DNA from: Vesta saturnalis
Taxonomy: Eukaryota > Arthropoda > Insecta > Coleoptera > Lampyridae
Direction: 5' to 3'
Length of the DNA stretch: 64,000 nucleotides
Assembly: GCA_036346205.1 (NCBI GenBank)
Contig: JARFJB010002423.1
Location: forward strand, 124,001 to 188,000
The notes below the pieces were generated by a model. The model had not been told where the DNA came from and made no database searches. It saw nothing but the letters and a program-made list of their open reading frames with translations. The stretch's first letter is position 1. Each line of letters starts with the position of its first letter. Shown piece after piece: positions 54,079 to 64,000 of the stretch. The position numbers and the translations under genes are program-made.

Positions 54079-57000
54079 TTAATATTGTTCTTTAGAGTTA
54101 CTATCAGTTATTGATTGAGTGATTTTTGTATGTGGGTTACAGCACTTATCGTCTTGGTGGAAGCATTGACGCATTAAGCTACACGAAAAATTATTTGCCC
54201 TACAGTTACATCTCATAGTTATGCAGGGTTCATGAGATCGGCATGAACATTTCGTCATTGCTAAAATGTAGTCTGATGCAATTGGACTATTCTGTGGAAT
54301 AGAAATGGTATAACGTTCTTTGTTCGCTTCGTCTCTGTGCCAGCCAAAGATGTTAGATCTAGGTATGGTAATAAAGGACTGTCTGCAGATAACCACCAAA
54401 TAGTTTGAAGGTGAGAATGCCCTACATTTTCGGCAAAAGATTCCCTAGTGGGTGGTAATGAAGAAAATGAAGGAGCTCGTAGTTGAGCTTGGCCAATTTT
54501 TTTTGCCCAAAGAGAAATTCTTACTTCTGTCATATCAACAGCACCTTCAATTCCGTAGCAAGAAGCAATAAATGTGAATTCCTTCATTACCTCTGCTATA
54601 CAGCTCTCTTTTTAACCCAATTTTTGTAGCTGTTTACCAGACTGAAGACCCTTTGGAACGATTTCATTCCCTATTTCATGGAGTGAGGCAACAGAATCAC
54701 ATCCAGAGAGGACATAAGCAGCTGCAGACTTGAAATTATTTTCTTATATTTTTAACCCGTTTCCTTGTTATCTACTGATGCCTTTCATGGTTTAAGCGGC
54801 ATCATGGAAACTTCATTTTTCATACTTGGTCGGTGGTAGTAGTACAACAGTAAGACAAATACATCGGTATCGCCGCATGGACTATTTCATTTTCTTTTCC
54901 CTTAACTACAACCAATAGTTGATGAATAATAATAATGTCTGCCTCTTCAGGTTCTGTTTTCAAAGAAGTTCTCTGAGTCAGGTTGGCTCTATGTATGTGA
55001 AATGGTGTGGGATCTTGTCCAGTAACAACCAAAACGTTTCCCAAATAGGACGTTACACATTTGTGGAAATAGTTGCATAAACGCAGTATCAGTTGGCGTT
55101 TGTTCTCATTGTTTGATAGTGTTACATTTTGTGGGGGGAGTGGTGACGTTTCAGTAAGAATGAACTTCCTAGGTCCGTGCTTCCATCGACCAACTCTTGT
55201 TGCACTCTCAATGCTGTAGTCATGGTATCTGTCAAATATTAGGTAGACACGGAAATGTTTTAGCTTATCAATGACTTCCTAGAGTTTTTCATAAAATCAC
55301 AAACAGACCCTGCTACAGGCTAATGCACAACCCACACTAGAGCACAACCGCCTATGGGTATTAGTGTCGGTGGCTTACTTGTTCAGACAAACTGCGACAT
55401 ACACATAGTGTTCATTAAAGCAGACTTACTAACAGCTTCTCTTGTGCTTCCATCGCCTTTAAACATAGATGGAGGCACAAAAGCAACATTTTTATATCTC
55501 TGTTTGCTGGAAGGGCTATGGCTTTGGAATACAGAAGTGTAGTGTTCATCTGCATTGCGGTTTTAAATTTACCACTCTCCTTATTCTCATACATGTTCAC
55601 CGCAAATTTCATTAGACTAACATGAAACCCACTGGGAGGCTTTCTTGAAATTTATGCACTGCTGTAGTAGCCATTTGGCATGCTTTGTCCACATTAACCT
55701 CTTTAGGTATTACTACTTTTCCAGATACAATATTTACCAATCCTGGAGGGTGCTCTGGTGGATTTAAAGGCCGTATGCATAATTCTACCGTTCTTCTTAG
55801 CTTATCCCGGTCTCCAGCATCACGACTGATTCTTCTGTTGCCTTCTTCTGCATGTACCTAAGTGTAATTTGTCAGGACTCTTGTGTTGCCTCATTTCACA
55901 TAGATCACTTACAAGCTGGCTGCTCACATGCATACTGAATGCCCACGTTTCAATCCTTCTCTGTTCAGTGTTAAACTCGTCAAAGAGGTTCCTCTTTCAC
56001 CATGTCCGTACCTCATAAATGTGCTTTCAATCATAATATCTGACCATATTTCATTCCAATAACCACTTCTATGTCTCATTACATGCTCCCCTTTCAAAAA
56101 ATGTCTAGGCAGCTTAGGGGCATATTTTTCATAAACATTAGATAAACAGAATCATACCTTAAATAGCTCCAATGCACACCTGCAGCAAAGTGTGGCAACA
56201 TTTCTTCAACACACCAAAGATTCAGACACCAATCTGCTTCCCTTTCTGCCCTTACAAAATCAATAATTAGCAGAACTGGTTTAATGAAATTGTAAACCCA
56301 TAGACGAGTAGTTCTGCTTTGAGTGCTCTTTTCTTCTAACATTGCAGTCATGTGATCAAAACTAGTAGTACTTCTCTTCAAAAACTGGCCGCAACACCTC
56401 TTCTGACAGAAGCCATAATGCTCGCATATCCTGAGGAAATGTTTTTACTTTTCAACATTTTCAAGGCACCAGCAAATGCACACTCCAGAATTTCTGTAAT
56501 CCAACTGCCAGTCATGAGTGAACCTACGCACCCGATGAATGACATCAGTGTACGCATCCCACCAAGGCGAGAAACAACGTTAGCGAACCTTTCAGGATCA
56601 TTCCACATAACATCAACAACTACTTTATATATGGCTTGATCTGCTGTGAATACTACGAATTGCTGTCCACACTCACAGGTTAATCGCTGAACTTCCAACA
56701 TGCATGTTAAAAGAGTGTCATGGTTAATTAGGGGCAAATCAATCGATAGCAAAGACATTACTTGTGTACTGTTCCTAAATCGTGTCTGGATTAGTGGCTC
56801 TCCTTTGTATTGAAACCACTATACTCTGCAGCATGTGCATTCTAGAAACTTGAAGTCTATGTTTTGTGCATTCATAACCGAAACCTTTTTAGCCACTTCT
56901 AAAGCTAATACTTTCAATGGAGGAATACTAAATGCCCGTGAAAATGATGGCATAGGTACTGTCTTACACCCTTTGAACCTTTCAATTGTAACGTCTGGCT

Positions 57001-58150
57001 CTGAAGAAAGAGTTACTTCATTTTTAGGTATTCTAGTCATTGTGGTATTTCCTAACCTGTATTTACAATATCTGTTTGAAATTTGTGAGGATCATTCCCA
57101 TTGCATGAGTGGGTTGTAGTCCATTTTCAGAGCATCAAGTTGTCTGCAACAACTTGTATGGACCTTTTCCTTTTTTAATACTCTCAGTGAATAGTTTGCA
57201 CTACAAGCTTTTGTCACAGATGTTCGGAAACGCTTATGTTCGTCGTTGGTTGTGGTAATCATAAAATAGCTGAGTTGTTCAATGAGCAACTTTTTCTTCA
57301 GTAGGTTGGAGAATGCAACATGAAGTTGGACTGGGGCTTTATTTAAGTTACTCGCAACAATACTACCTATCGCAGTCGCTGCTAGATCTTGAGTTCGTTT
57401 AGAAGATGCAAAAGTGTTGGACTACATTCACGGCTAACTGTGGAGATGTTGATTTGAACGTGGTACTTAGACTTGTCTACATTGAGAGCTTCTTTCTTAT
57501 CACGGATGCCAAGGGCTTCACGTATTCCGATATGATGTCTTTGTCATTTTGGGTGGTTATTAGTGTTGCTGTGCAATGCTTTCTGAATACAATAAGACTC
57601 GCAATTTCTGGTGATGATAACACAAGCAAATCCTTCCCGAAATAGTCTTGCAGTTTTTGTGCAAATGTCCTCAAATATAAACGGTGTAGTTTAACGCTGT
57701 TCCATGTTTGAACAATGATGTCAGTCATCTCTTGTGTGACTTCATGGAAAGCTTTACCATCACATTTCATTTTTGGGTGCCCTGATGTTACGGTTGCGGG
57801 TATAAAACTTGTGGTATTTCCAGTGATACTTCGCACCTGCAGCGCTTAAATCACTGTAGGCTATCTGTCATTTTTCTTATTGCACACGTCTAAAATTCCT
57901 GTTTTAAACTGTACTCTTGGACTTGGATTTTTTTGATCACGATGAATGCAATTTTCTCCACACAACCAGTAGTTATTTCTGAAATTGAAATGATCTGGTT
58001 CCGAGCACAACACTCGCTTATTCATAAATGTTATGGTTTCGCAATTTGTTTTCTGATATTATTGATTCAATTGGTTTCTCAGAAATTTTGTGCGTCTTGC
58101 CTGGTTGCCCGCACTTAAAAGCACTTTTCTTCTCCCTCACTGGTTGACAT
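54079..58150 (-). pseudogene. long gene of a multicopy metazoan family with a C-terminal TSO1-like CXC domain, decayed
   Basis: Read right to left through many frames. Cys-containing N-terminal pieces (YWLCGENCIHRDQKNP about 57950; LDVCNKKNDR about 57880) are followed by HPKMKCDGKAFHEVTQEMTD and LRTFAQKLQDYFGKDLLVLS (57780-57610). Next come LPLINHDTLLTCMLEVQRLT, FTADQAIYKVVVDVMW and MRTLMSFIGCVGSLMTGSWI (56758-56480), then VYNFIKPVLLIIDFVRAERE and MLPHFAAGVHWSYLRY (56300-56160). After that lie YLIFDRYHDYSIESATRV (about 55245) and GNVLVVTGQDPTPFHIHRAN with EEADIIIIHQL (about 55040-54910). The end, CSCRSHEPCITMRCNCRANN plus FSCSLMRQCF, is a TSO1/tesmin-like CXC module. I recall this architecture as a widespread, probably mobile, invertebrate protein family of unknown function. 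It carries at least ten breaks. Confidence 0.7.
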
Positions 58151-58286
58151 CTCGACTAGCTCAGTTCCCATTTGCAACAAAAAAAAAGGTTATTTCAGAC
58201 TTAGTTATCCAATAAAACATTTCATATTGGTTGGTTTTATGTAAAAACTAACTTCATATTCGTATTCCTCGACCAAATATTATATA

Positions 58287-59650
58287 CACTACGCTTCAAA
58301 TGAAATGTACCACTTAGAAATAATAATGCTATGATCTTGAAAGTATGGTAAAATAATGCTTTTTAACATGTATATGATGATGAAATTTTGAAGGCAAAAT
58401 ATTAACAGTTAACAAGAAAATGTTAATAGTGTGTAGCATCGCCACGCACAGCAATGCAGGCGTTCACTCTCCGAGGCATGCTTTCTTTGAGATGCTCTAT
58501 ATCCTCCTGAGGCATTTCATCCCAGGCTACCTGGAGATGGTATCGTAATTCATCCAAGTTGTTTGGGGGCCTTGGTAGTTGCCTTAGTCTTCGACCTCCC
58601 ATACATGTTCAATAGGCGAAAGATCTGGCGATAGCACAGGCCAGGGCAATACTGGTAGCTGCACTTGATCCAGAAACCTTCTTGTAACATGTGCGGTATG
58701 TGGTCTAGCATTATCTTGTTGCAAAATACCATTTGGTAACGTCTGCATTAACGGTACTACCACTGGCTCCAAAACATTATCAATGTAACGCTGAGCACTT
58801 AATGTGCCTAGAATGAACACAAGAAGAGATCTTCCACCAAGACGTATGGCGCCCCAAACCATGACTCCAGGTGTTAAGCCTGTGGGTCGTCTTTCAACAA
58901 ACTCTAAATTTCGACGTTCTCCTCAAAAACGTGATTCGTCGCTGAAGACAATGTTATTCTATTGAAAGCCCCAGTCCCGCCGCTCTTGACACCATGCCAA
59001 TCTAGCAGTCTTATGCTCTTGAGTTAACTGGGGTCGTCGGTACGGACGATACAAATGTAAGCCAAAAGGCTTAATTCTCCTGTAGATTGTTGACATTGAT
59101 AGGTGACGACCAATAGCTCCTGTCCAGTTCACCGCAACAGACCTTGTTGACTGAAACCGTCTCTTGTTGCCATCCGCCTAAGAAGTCGTTCTTCACGATC
59201 ATTGGTGCTGCGTGGTGGTCTTCCACTGGGGCGAGGTCGTTGAATGCCTTCTTCAGACCAAGAAGACCAAATGCGGGCTACCGTGGTGTGGTCTCGATTC
59301 AGTCTTCTGCCGATTTCTCGAAATGACAAACCTGCTTCTTTCATGCCGATAATTCTACCCCTGTCAAAATCTGAAAGCAAAGCAAAGTTTCGTTGTTGTC
59401 TTACTAGGGGAATTTTTTCAGAATAAATGTGTCAGTTAAACAACAAAAAATTGACACTAAGCGACTAGATTTCTTAAAATGTATAAATAATTGTTGATAA
59501 TTGATGTTAGCGGTGGTGCAAAGTACATAATGACTTGTTCTTTTTCATTGAAACTTCCATCGTTTTCTAAATGATACTGAAACATTATTTTGCCAAAATT
59601 TCAAAATCATAGCATCATTATTTCTAAGTGGTGCATTTCATTTGAAACAT

Positions 59651-59654
<4 letters not shown>
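58287..59654 (-). mobile_element. Tc1-type element, ~1.37 kb
   Basis: TTCAAATGAAATGTACCACT (58296 onward) with TAGAAATAATAATGCTATGA following is matched in reverse at 59592-59646 with three or four differences, giving inverted repeats of about 60 bp. Both borders are TA-rich, and the right border runs into an (AT)n tract. The length and the transposase type fit Tc1. Confidence 0.88.
58423..59380 (-). pseudogene. Tc1 transposase (DD34E), frameshifted
   Basis: It starts at 59380 with LSDFDRGRIIGMKEAGLSFR and EIGRRLNRDHTTVARIWSSW, the paired-type helix-turn-helix, and then GRPPRSTNDREERLLRRMAT. The middle (59128-58863) is broken: the first catalytic region reads FSDESRF-like sequence in one frame, followed by a stop. 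From 58862 the frame is open: MVWGAIRLGGRSLLVFI, LQQDNARPHTAHVTRRFLDQ and SPDLSPIEHVWEV. The second aspartate and third glutamate are 34 residues apart by my count, the Tc1 signature. The tail (MPRRVNACIAVRGDATHY) ends at a TAA at 58423-58425. The first catalytic motif and at least two frames are damaged. Confidence 0.9.

Positions 59655-59712
<58 letters not shown>
59655..59712. repeat. (AT)n microsatellite
   Basis: About 29 AT units directly at the right end of the Tc1 element, and directly before the inverted partial copy of the CXC-family gene. Confidence 0.95.
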
Positions 59713-59717
<5 letters not shown>

Positions 59718-59718
<1 letters not shown>

Positions 59719-60690
59719 CCTGAAAAATTACACTTACATACAGAAGAAGGCAATAGAAGAATCAGTCGTGATACTGGAGACCGGGAGAAGCTAAGGAGAA
59801 CGGTAGCCTATAGCAGGGTCTGTTTGTGATTTTATGAAAAACTTTCTAGGAAGTCATTGATAAGCTAAAACATTTCCGTGTCTACCTGGTATTTGACAGA
59901 TACCATGACTACACTATTGAGAGTGCAACAAGAGCTAGTCGAGGGAAGCACGGACCAAGGAAGTTCATTCTTACTGAAACGCCACCACTCCCCCCACAAA
60001 ATGTAACACTGTCAAACAATGAGAAAAAACGCCAACTGATACAGCGTTCATGCAACTATTTCCACAAATGTGTGTAACGTAGTATTTGGGAAACGTTTTG
60101 GTTGTTACTGGACAAGATCCCACACCGTTTCACATACAAAGAGCCAACTTGACTCAGAGAACTTCTTTGAAAACAAAACATGAAGAGGCAGACATTATTA
60201 TTATTCATCAACTATTGGTTGTAGTTAAGGGAAAAGAAAATGAAATAGTCCATGCGGCGATACTGATGTATTTGTCTTACTGTTGTACTGCTACCACCGA
60301 CCAGGTATGAAAAATGAAGTTTCCATGATGTCGCTTAAACCATGAAAGGCATCAGTAGATAACAAGGAAACGGGTTAAAAATATAAGAAAATAATTTCAA
60401 GTCTGCCAGCTGCTCATATCCTCTCTGGATGTAATTCTGTTGCCTCATTCCATGAAATACGGAATGAAATCGTTCTAAAGCGTCTTCAGTCTGGTAAACA
60501 GCTACAAAAATTGGGTTAAAAAGAGAGCTGTATAGCAGAGATAATGAAGGAATTCACATTTATCGCTTCTTGCTACGGAATTGAAGGTGCTGTTGATATG
60601 ACAGAAGTAAGAATTTCTCTTTGGGCAAAAAAATGGCCAAGCTCAACTACGAGCTCCTGCATTTTCTTCATTACCACCCACTAGGGAATT
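59718..60690 (+). pseudogene. inverted partial copy of the CXC-family gene
   Basis: It is near-identical, in opposite orientation, to 54440-55325 and to a further piece at about 55785-55880. Shared landmarks are AGAAGAAGGCAATAGAAGAA (59738), ATACCATGACTAC (59902), GNVLVVTGQDPTPFHIQRAN (60089) and FTFIASCYGIEGAVDM (60552). About 460 bp present in the long copy (about 55325-55785) are absent here, at the join near 59808. The identity stops at about 60690 inside PPTRESFAEN, where Gypsy-type sequence takes over. Stops occur in both copies at the same places (for example after TTDQV), so both descend from an already broken copy or share a non-coding segment there. Confidence 0.85.
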
Positions 60691-60854
60691 TTACTTTATC
60701 CGATGCGACTAGAAATTATAGTCAAAAGCTAGCTCCAAAATTTATTGAAGCAAAAGTTATTGAGGTGTTAGGTCCAACTACGTACCGATTGGCCACCCCT
60801 ATTAATAATAAACCCTTAGGTGTTTTTCATGTTAAAGATTTAAAACCTTATTAA
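60691..60854 (+). pseudogene. Gypsy-type pol C-terminus (end of integrase)
   Basis: FTLSDATRNYSQKLAPKFIE then VIEVLGPTTYRLAT and GVFHVKDLKPY, followed by TAA. This is the GPY/F-like module that closes insect Gypsy-type integrases (usual pattern SDA..FSAKLAPKF.GPY...LGP..Y.L and a final VHVKDLKPY). It is short, in frame, and fused at its 5' side to the inverted CXC-family fragment, giving one open frame of 77 codons from 60621. The rest of the integrase is absent. Confidence 0.8.
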
Positions 60855-62254
60855 TTCTTAATTATTTTCTATTCCCAGTATTTTTGAGACTCTTACATTC
60901 TGGTTTTCTTATTTACATTTTAATTATTTTGATGATTTTTCAAAGTAATTTGATTTTTGTGCTTATTTCGCACATTATTTTATTTTATATTTTTGTGGCT
61001 TTGCAAACCACTTATTTTATTTTTGCTACATTTGTTTAGCACGATTGTTGATATTTAGATCACATTGTACGATTGTTTTGCGGATTTTTGGGACATTTGT
61101 CCTCACGCAGATTATCTTCTTTTATTGGATTTACAATTTGCTATTGTTACAATAGTAAAAATTAAGATAACCCTTTTGAGTTTATCTCTGAACGTTATTT
61201 AACGTGAAATTTTCAAACTCTTAACCGTGGGTAAGAAAACTAGTAATGCTTGTATACATTTTATTTTTTATTTGATTTAGTTATTCTGGCTTCCCTGAAA
61301 TTGTTTCGAAATTCTAGCTTTTGACGATTCCTAATTTGTCTAGTGTATTTTTGGACGGTGCTTGAGGACTTCGGTTCACCTCGTGTCATCATCCTTTTCT
61401 TTGCTATATCATCTAGATTTCGACCTATTTGCGGAACGTGCGTATTAGTTAGCGGTATGTTTAGTCTTGGACGACGACTGTGGAACAACATGAAACCTGA
61501 ATCTCGTGAAGGGTAGAGTGGCCTCTCTTGTTCTCCCGACGAAACATCCTGAGCTAATTTGCCTTGGAAATAGTCGTATCTTGGATTTACCGATTTTGAC
61601 TCATACCGAACGTGACTGTGGTAGTTTTATAGTGATGTACCTAGGAGGCTTTGTTTGCGACCACCGGGGAAGGGTAATGGAACCGCTCTCTCTCGGCCTC
61701 AATCCTCGCGATTTTTATGGTTTGTGTGGAAGGAGTTTAATTCTCGAGTGGAGTGGCATTTTGCCGTGATTTTTTTATCGTTGCACCTGAAAACTGTTCC
61801 CGGGTTCTCCGCCCTCTGACCCTTCTGGTCATGGTTGGTTTCTGTTCTCTTTTATTTTAGCTTTAATTTTTGTTACCGGTTTTTTTTCATTTTGCTCCTC
61901 TGAAGGTGGTTTGCTTCACAAACCCCACCAGATTAAAGTTTTTTGCGTTATTTAAGGTTTCGGATCCTTTATTCTCGACTAGTGGCGTGTGCGGGTGGTA
62001 GCGCGTCATTAGCTTTTATGGTGTTGCGAAGGGTCTTTCCTGTCCAACATTACCGCATTTTCCGTACTTCTGCGTACACTTAGAATAGGATTTTGTTCTA
62101 TTTAATATTTTATTTAGATTTTAGGTATTACTGTTTACATTTTGCTTGAATTTTAACATTTTTTATTTCCTTAGATTTTAATAAATTTATTTATTAGCTT
62201 AGTGTTTGGAATCTCCGCTTTGGTGATCTCCGAATCCAAATTTTAGGAGGGGAT
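60855..62254 (+). other. sequence between Gypsy-type pol end and candidate LTR
   Basis: T-rich on the plus strand and without a recognised gene. In Gypsy elements without an envelope, pol is normally followed closely by the polypurine tract and 3' LTR, so 1.4 kb is long. A frame on the minus strand (about 61600-61261) encodes a basic peptide I could not assign, and a plus frame at 61506-61769 overlaps it. TTTTAGGAGGGGATA at 62239-62254 is a plausible polypurine tract. Confidence 0.4.
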
Positions 62255-62570
62255 ATGTAACGAATCTTTTGCGTTCTTCGTTCATTTAGTTTACGAGGAG
62301 AGAGAGAAGGAGGGAAAGAGAGGTGGAGAGAGGGAGTGAGAGAGTAGAGAGGAGAGAGATAGAGATAGAGTAAAGAGAGGAGAGAGGGATAAGAGGGCAG
62401 ACAGGGCGAGAGAGAGAGAAATGAAGGGTCGAGGAAGACGTGAGAAACGATAGAGGTCATTAATTGTGATGGTGGCTACTGTGATGAGTAATAATGTATT
62501 ATTTATATTATTAGCTTGTTAATAAATATTTTTATTTTACCATAAAACCGCACGAACTTATTTGGTTAAC
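62255..62570 (+). repeat. candidate 3' LTR
   Basis: It begins TGTAACGAATC directly after AGGAGGGGATA, the arrangement of polypurine tract and LTR start in Gypsy-type elements. AATAAATATTTTTATTTTAC near 62522 could serve polyadenylation. No second LTR copy exists in the window to confirm it, and the right limit is a guess. Confidence 0.4.
62296..62456. repeat. 160-bp purine-rich (GA)n-like tract
   Basis: Almost only G and A on the plus strand, with irregular GAGA and GGGA repeats and a handful of T and C. The minus strand therefore reads as a Ser/Leu/Pro-rich frame, which is not a gene. Confidence 0.9.
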
Positions 62571-62577
62571 TGATACG

Positions 62578-62583
<6 letters not shown>

Positions 62584-62628
<45 letters not shown>
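62584..62628. repeat. (TA)n microsatellite
   Basis: About 22 TA units. A TG-rich stretch with many GTGTG and GCGCG steps follows at about 62685-62762. Confidence 0.95.
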
Positions 62629-62631
<3 letters not shown>

Positions 62632-62762
62632 CGCTAAATTTCGTTTGACAAACTTTTGCCAAGATCGGCATGATTTCTGTATGTATGTTTGCGTGTATCT
62701 GTGTGTGCGTGTGGGGGAGGTGTGCTGTGCGCACGCGCGTTCGCGTGTGTCTGTGCGTGTGC

Positions 62763-63960
62763 GACAGAATTTAAGTTTAACGAACACCTTTATAGGATAA
62801 TGAATTAATTAAATAAGATTCAAAATGCTTAAACCGTGTTATCGATATTTTATAGAGGCGGGCTGCTTTAAATTTTTTATTACGTTAATAATGTGTTCTA
62901 AAATAGTCCAAGTGGCATAATTTGTAGGTATGAATTATTTTTAAGCTCTGAAGACTGTTTGTACGGGTACTTAATGTATTAAGAATAAATTTTATATTTT
63001 TACAAAGGTACAATATTTTTGAAAACGGTCTTTTTCTTGTCCCAAGTCGCCCTACGTGTGTTTGACTTCATAAAAATTAAGGGATGACCCAAGCGACCCG
63101 ACCCCGCGTATGACAGTGAAAATTTCTTTTTGTTAAAAAACTAGTCAATTTTACGCTTGAAATTTTGAGATGCGTTTGTATATGAACATAGACATAAAAT
63201 GGTAGAAAATTTGCATCAGAAAGCATGATTAATTAAGTAATATCAAATCTGCAAGTTGCAAACTGAGTCGTCACCCGATTTTACGGTACGCTATAGAATC
63301 AAGATGTACATATTGTAAATAACGATTGAATATATGACAACAAATATAATCATAAAAGAGCTGGTATATAAAAGCCAATAAAACTTACAGAATGTTAGTG
63401 GTGGGTGGATGATCCATGACGGTGTAAGCACTTATCTTTCTATGATATAGTATCTTTAAACAACGGCCGGTTTGCCAAACCGGGATACGACGGGTCCATA
63501 GATGGTGTACAATGAAATGTCGCTTAGTGAAAAGGGTTAGGGTAAACCCTGAACAAAAACTGACATAAGCACTGTCAAGGAAACCTTCATGGGGGTTTTT
63601 GGGGACTTTAATAAAAATGTTTTTCTGGTACTAGTATATCAATGGTGTAAACTTCTGCTTTATCCTAATTTTTTCTGAAGTTTGATGTTTTGAGGACTTT
63701 ATTAACTGGGCTAATATGCAATTGTAGTTGTTCTCCTCTCAGAAATACTTCTGAGAACGTTATATCTTCTCTTATCTGCGCCCAATTAATTACTTCTGAG
63801 CGCTTTTAAAGTCATCTTCAAACATTAAAGGGTGGCTGATCTCTAGAATCCACTGTCTACATTAGTAGTAAAGGCAGAATCAAAAGGTGCTTCCATAAGT
63901 AATCCACTTATGTGAAGGTTGTGGTATGATGTCGATGATTTCCCAGTAGTTTTGCTATAG
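62763..63960. other. AT-rich region with no recognised gene
   Basis: No coding region supported. Short GC-rich patches occur near 63040-63115 and 63460-63500, the latter with GGCCGGTTTGCCAAACCGGG, close to a palindrome. Confidence 0.35.
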
Positions 63961-64000
63961 TTAGCAGTACCGCTAGGGTGCGTCACTGCAATTGATTTGA
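63961..64000. repeat. start of another family-B mariner-like arm at the window edge
   Basis: TACCGCTAGGGTGCGTCACTG then CAATTGATTT parallels GGCCGCTAGGGGGCGTAACTG then CAATCTTGAATC at about 1469 in the element at 1342-3497. The window ends before more can be seen. Confidence 0.4.

Noticed and set aside
60855..62254. Envelope gene after Gypsy-type pol
   Set aside because: No signal peptide, furin-type site, membrane anchor or long frame is visible on the plus strand.
62194..62460. Minus-strand Ser/Leu/Pro-rich frame of 88 codons
   Set aside because: It is only the translation of the GA-rich tract.
62566..62800. Frames on both strands with long IYIYIY runs, also at 59590-59829
   Set aside because: They are translations of TA microsatellites.

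Overview
The window looks like AT-rich nuclear DNA from an arthropod, most probably an insect. I found no host gene, tRNA, rRNA or bacterial-type operon. Nearly everything recognisable is a transposable element or the wreck of one: introns inside transposase genes, TA target duplications, an 8-bp hAT duplication, Jockey- and RTE-type LINE pieces and a dismembered Gypsy-type retrotransposon. The beetle-like flavour (many mariner-like elements whose ends read CAGGGTG..., with long inverted repeats) is an inference, not a proof. Coordinates of decayed elements are approximate.

Layout. 1-938: C-terminal tail of a pogo/Tigger-like protein. 1342-3497: decayed mariner-like element. 4862-6173: Jockey-type LINE ORF1. 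6508-8053: several short palindromes and hairpin repeats. 8535-13240: a pogo-like transposase remnant bracketed by two satellite arrays in opposite orientation. 13385-14800: DUF4371/ZMYM-type hAT remnant. 14841-16501: mariner-like. 16880-18415: RTE-type LINE remnant, reversed. 20715-23139: mariner-like. 23365-25030: piggyBac-like transposase, reversed. 25231-29754: a hAT element with target duplication, introns and a MITE sitting in one intron.

30565-37690: a Gypsy-type gag-pol broken by a 4.45-kb mariner-like element (31157-35609) and a 0.6-kb repeat (36468-37070), and cut off at its right end by a Jockey-type LINE (37691-40960). 41051-42696, 44338-46836, 47003-49525 and 51700-53800: four more mariner-like elements, most with inverted repeats of about 500-570 bp. 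42854-43570: possible piggyBac end. 54079-58150: a long decayed gene of a multicopy family ending in a TSO1-like CXC domain. A Tc1 element (58287-59654) follows, then a partial inverted copy of the CXC gene (59718-60690) joined directly to a Gypsy pol C-terminus (60691-60854). A candidate polypurine tract and LTR lie near 62255, followed by simple repeats.

Function. Most proteins here carry frameshifts or stops, so little can act autonomously. The best preserved are the transposases at 33640-34754, 47731-48862 and 41233-42320 and the hAT gene. The most unusual structures are the very long inverted arms of the mariner-like elements (up to about 830 bp), one of which contains a second, inverted copy of the transposase start; the satellite-bracketed pogo-like unit; and the CXC-gene/Gypsy chimaeric junction.
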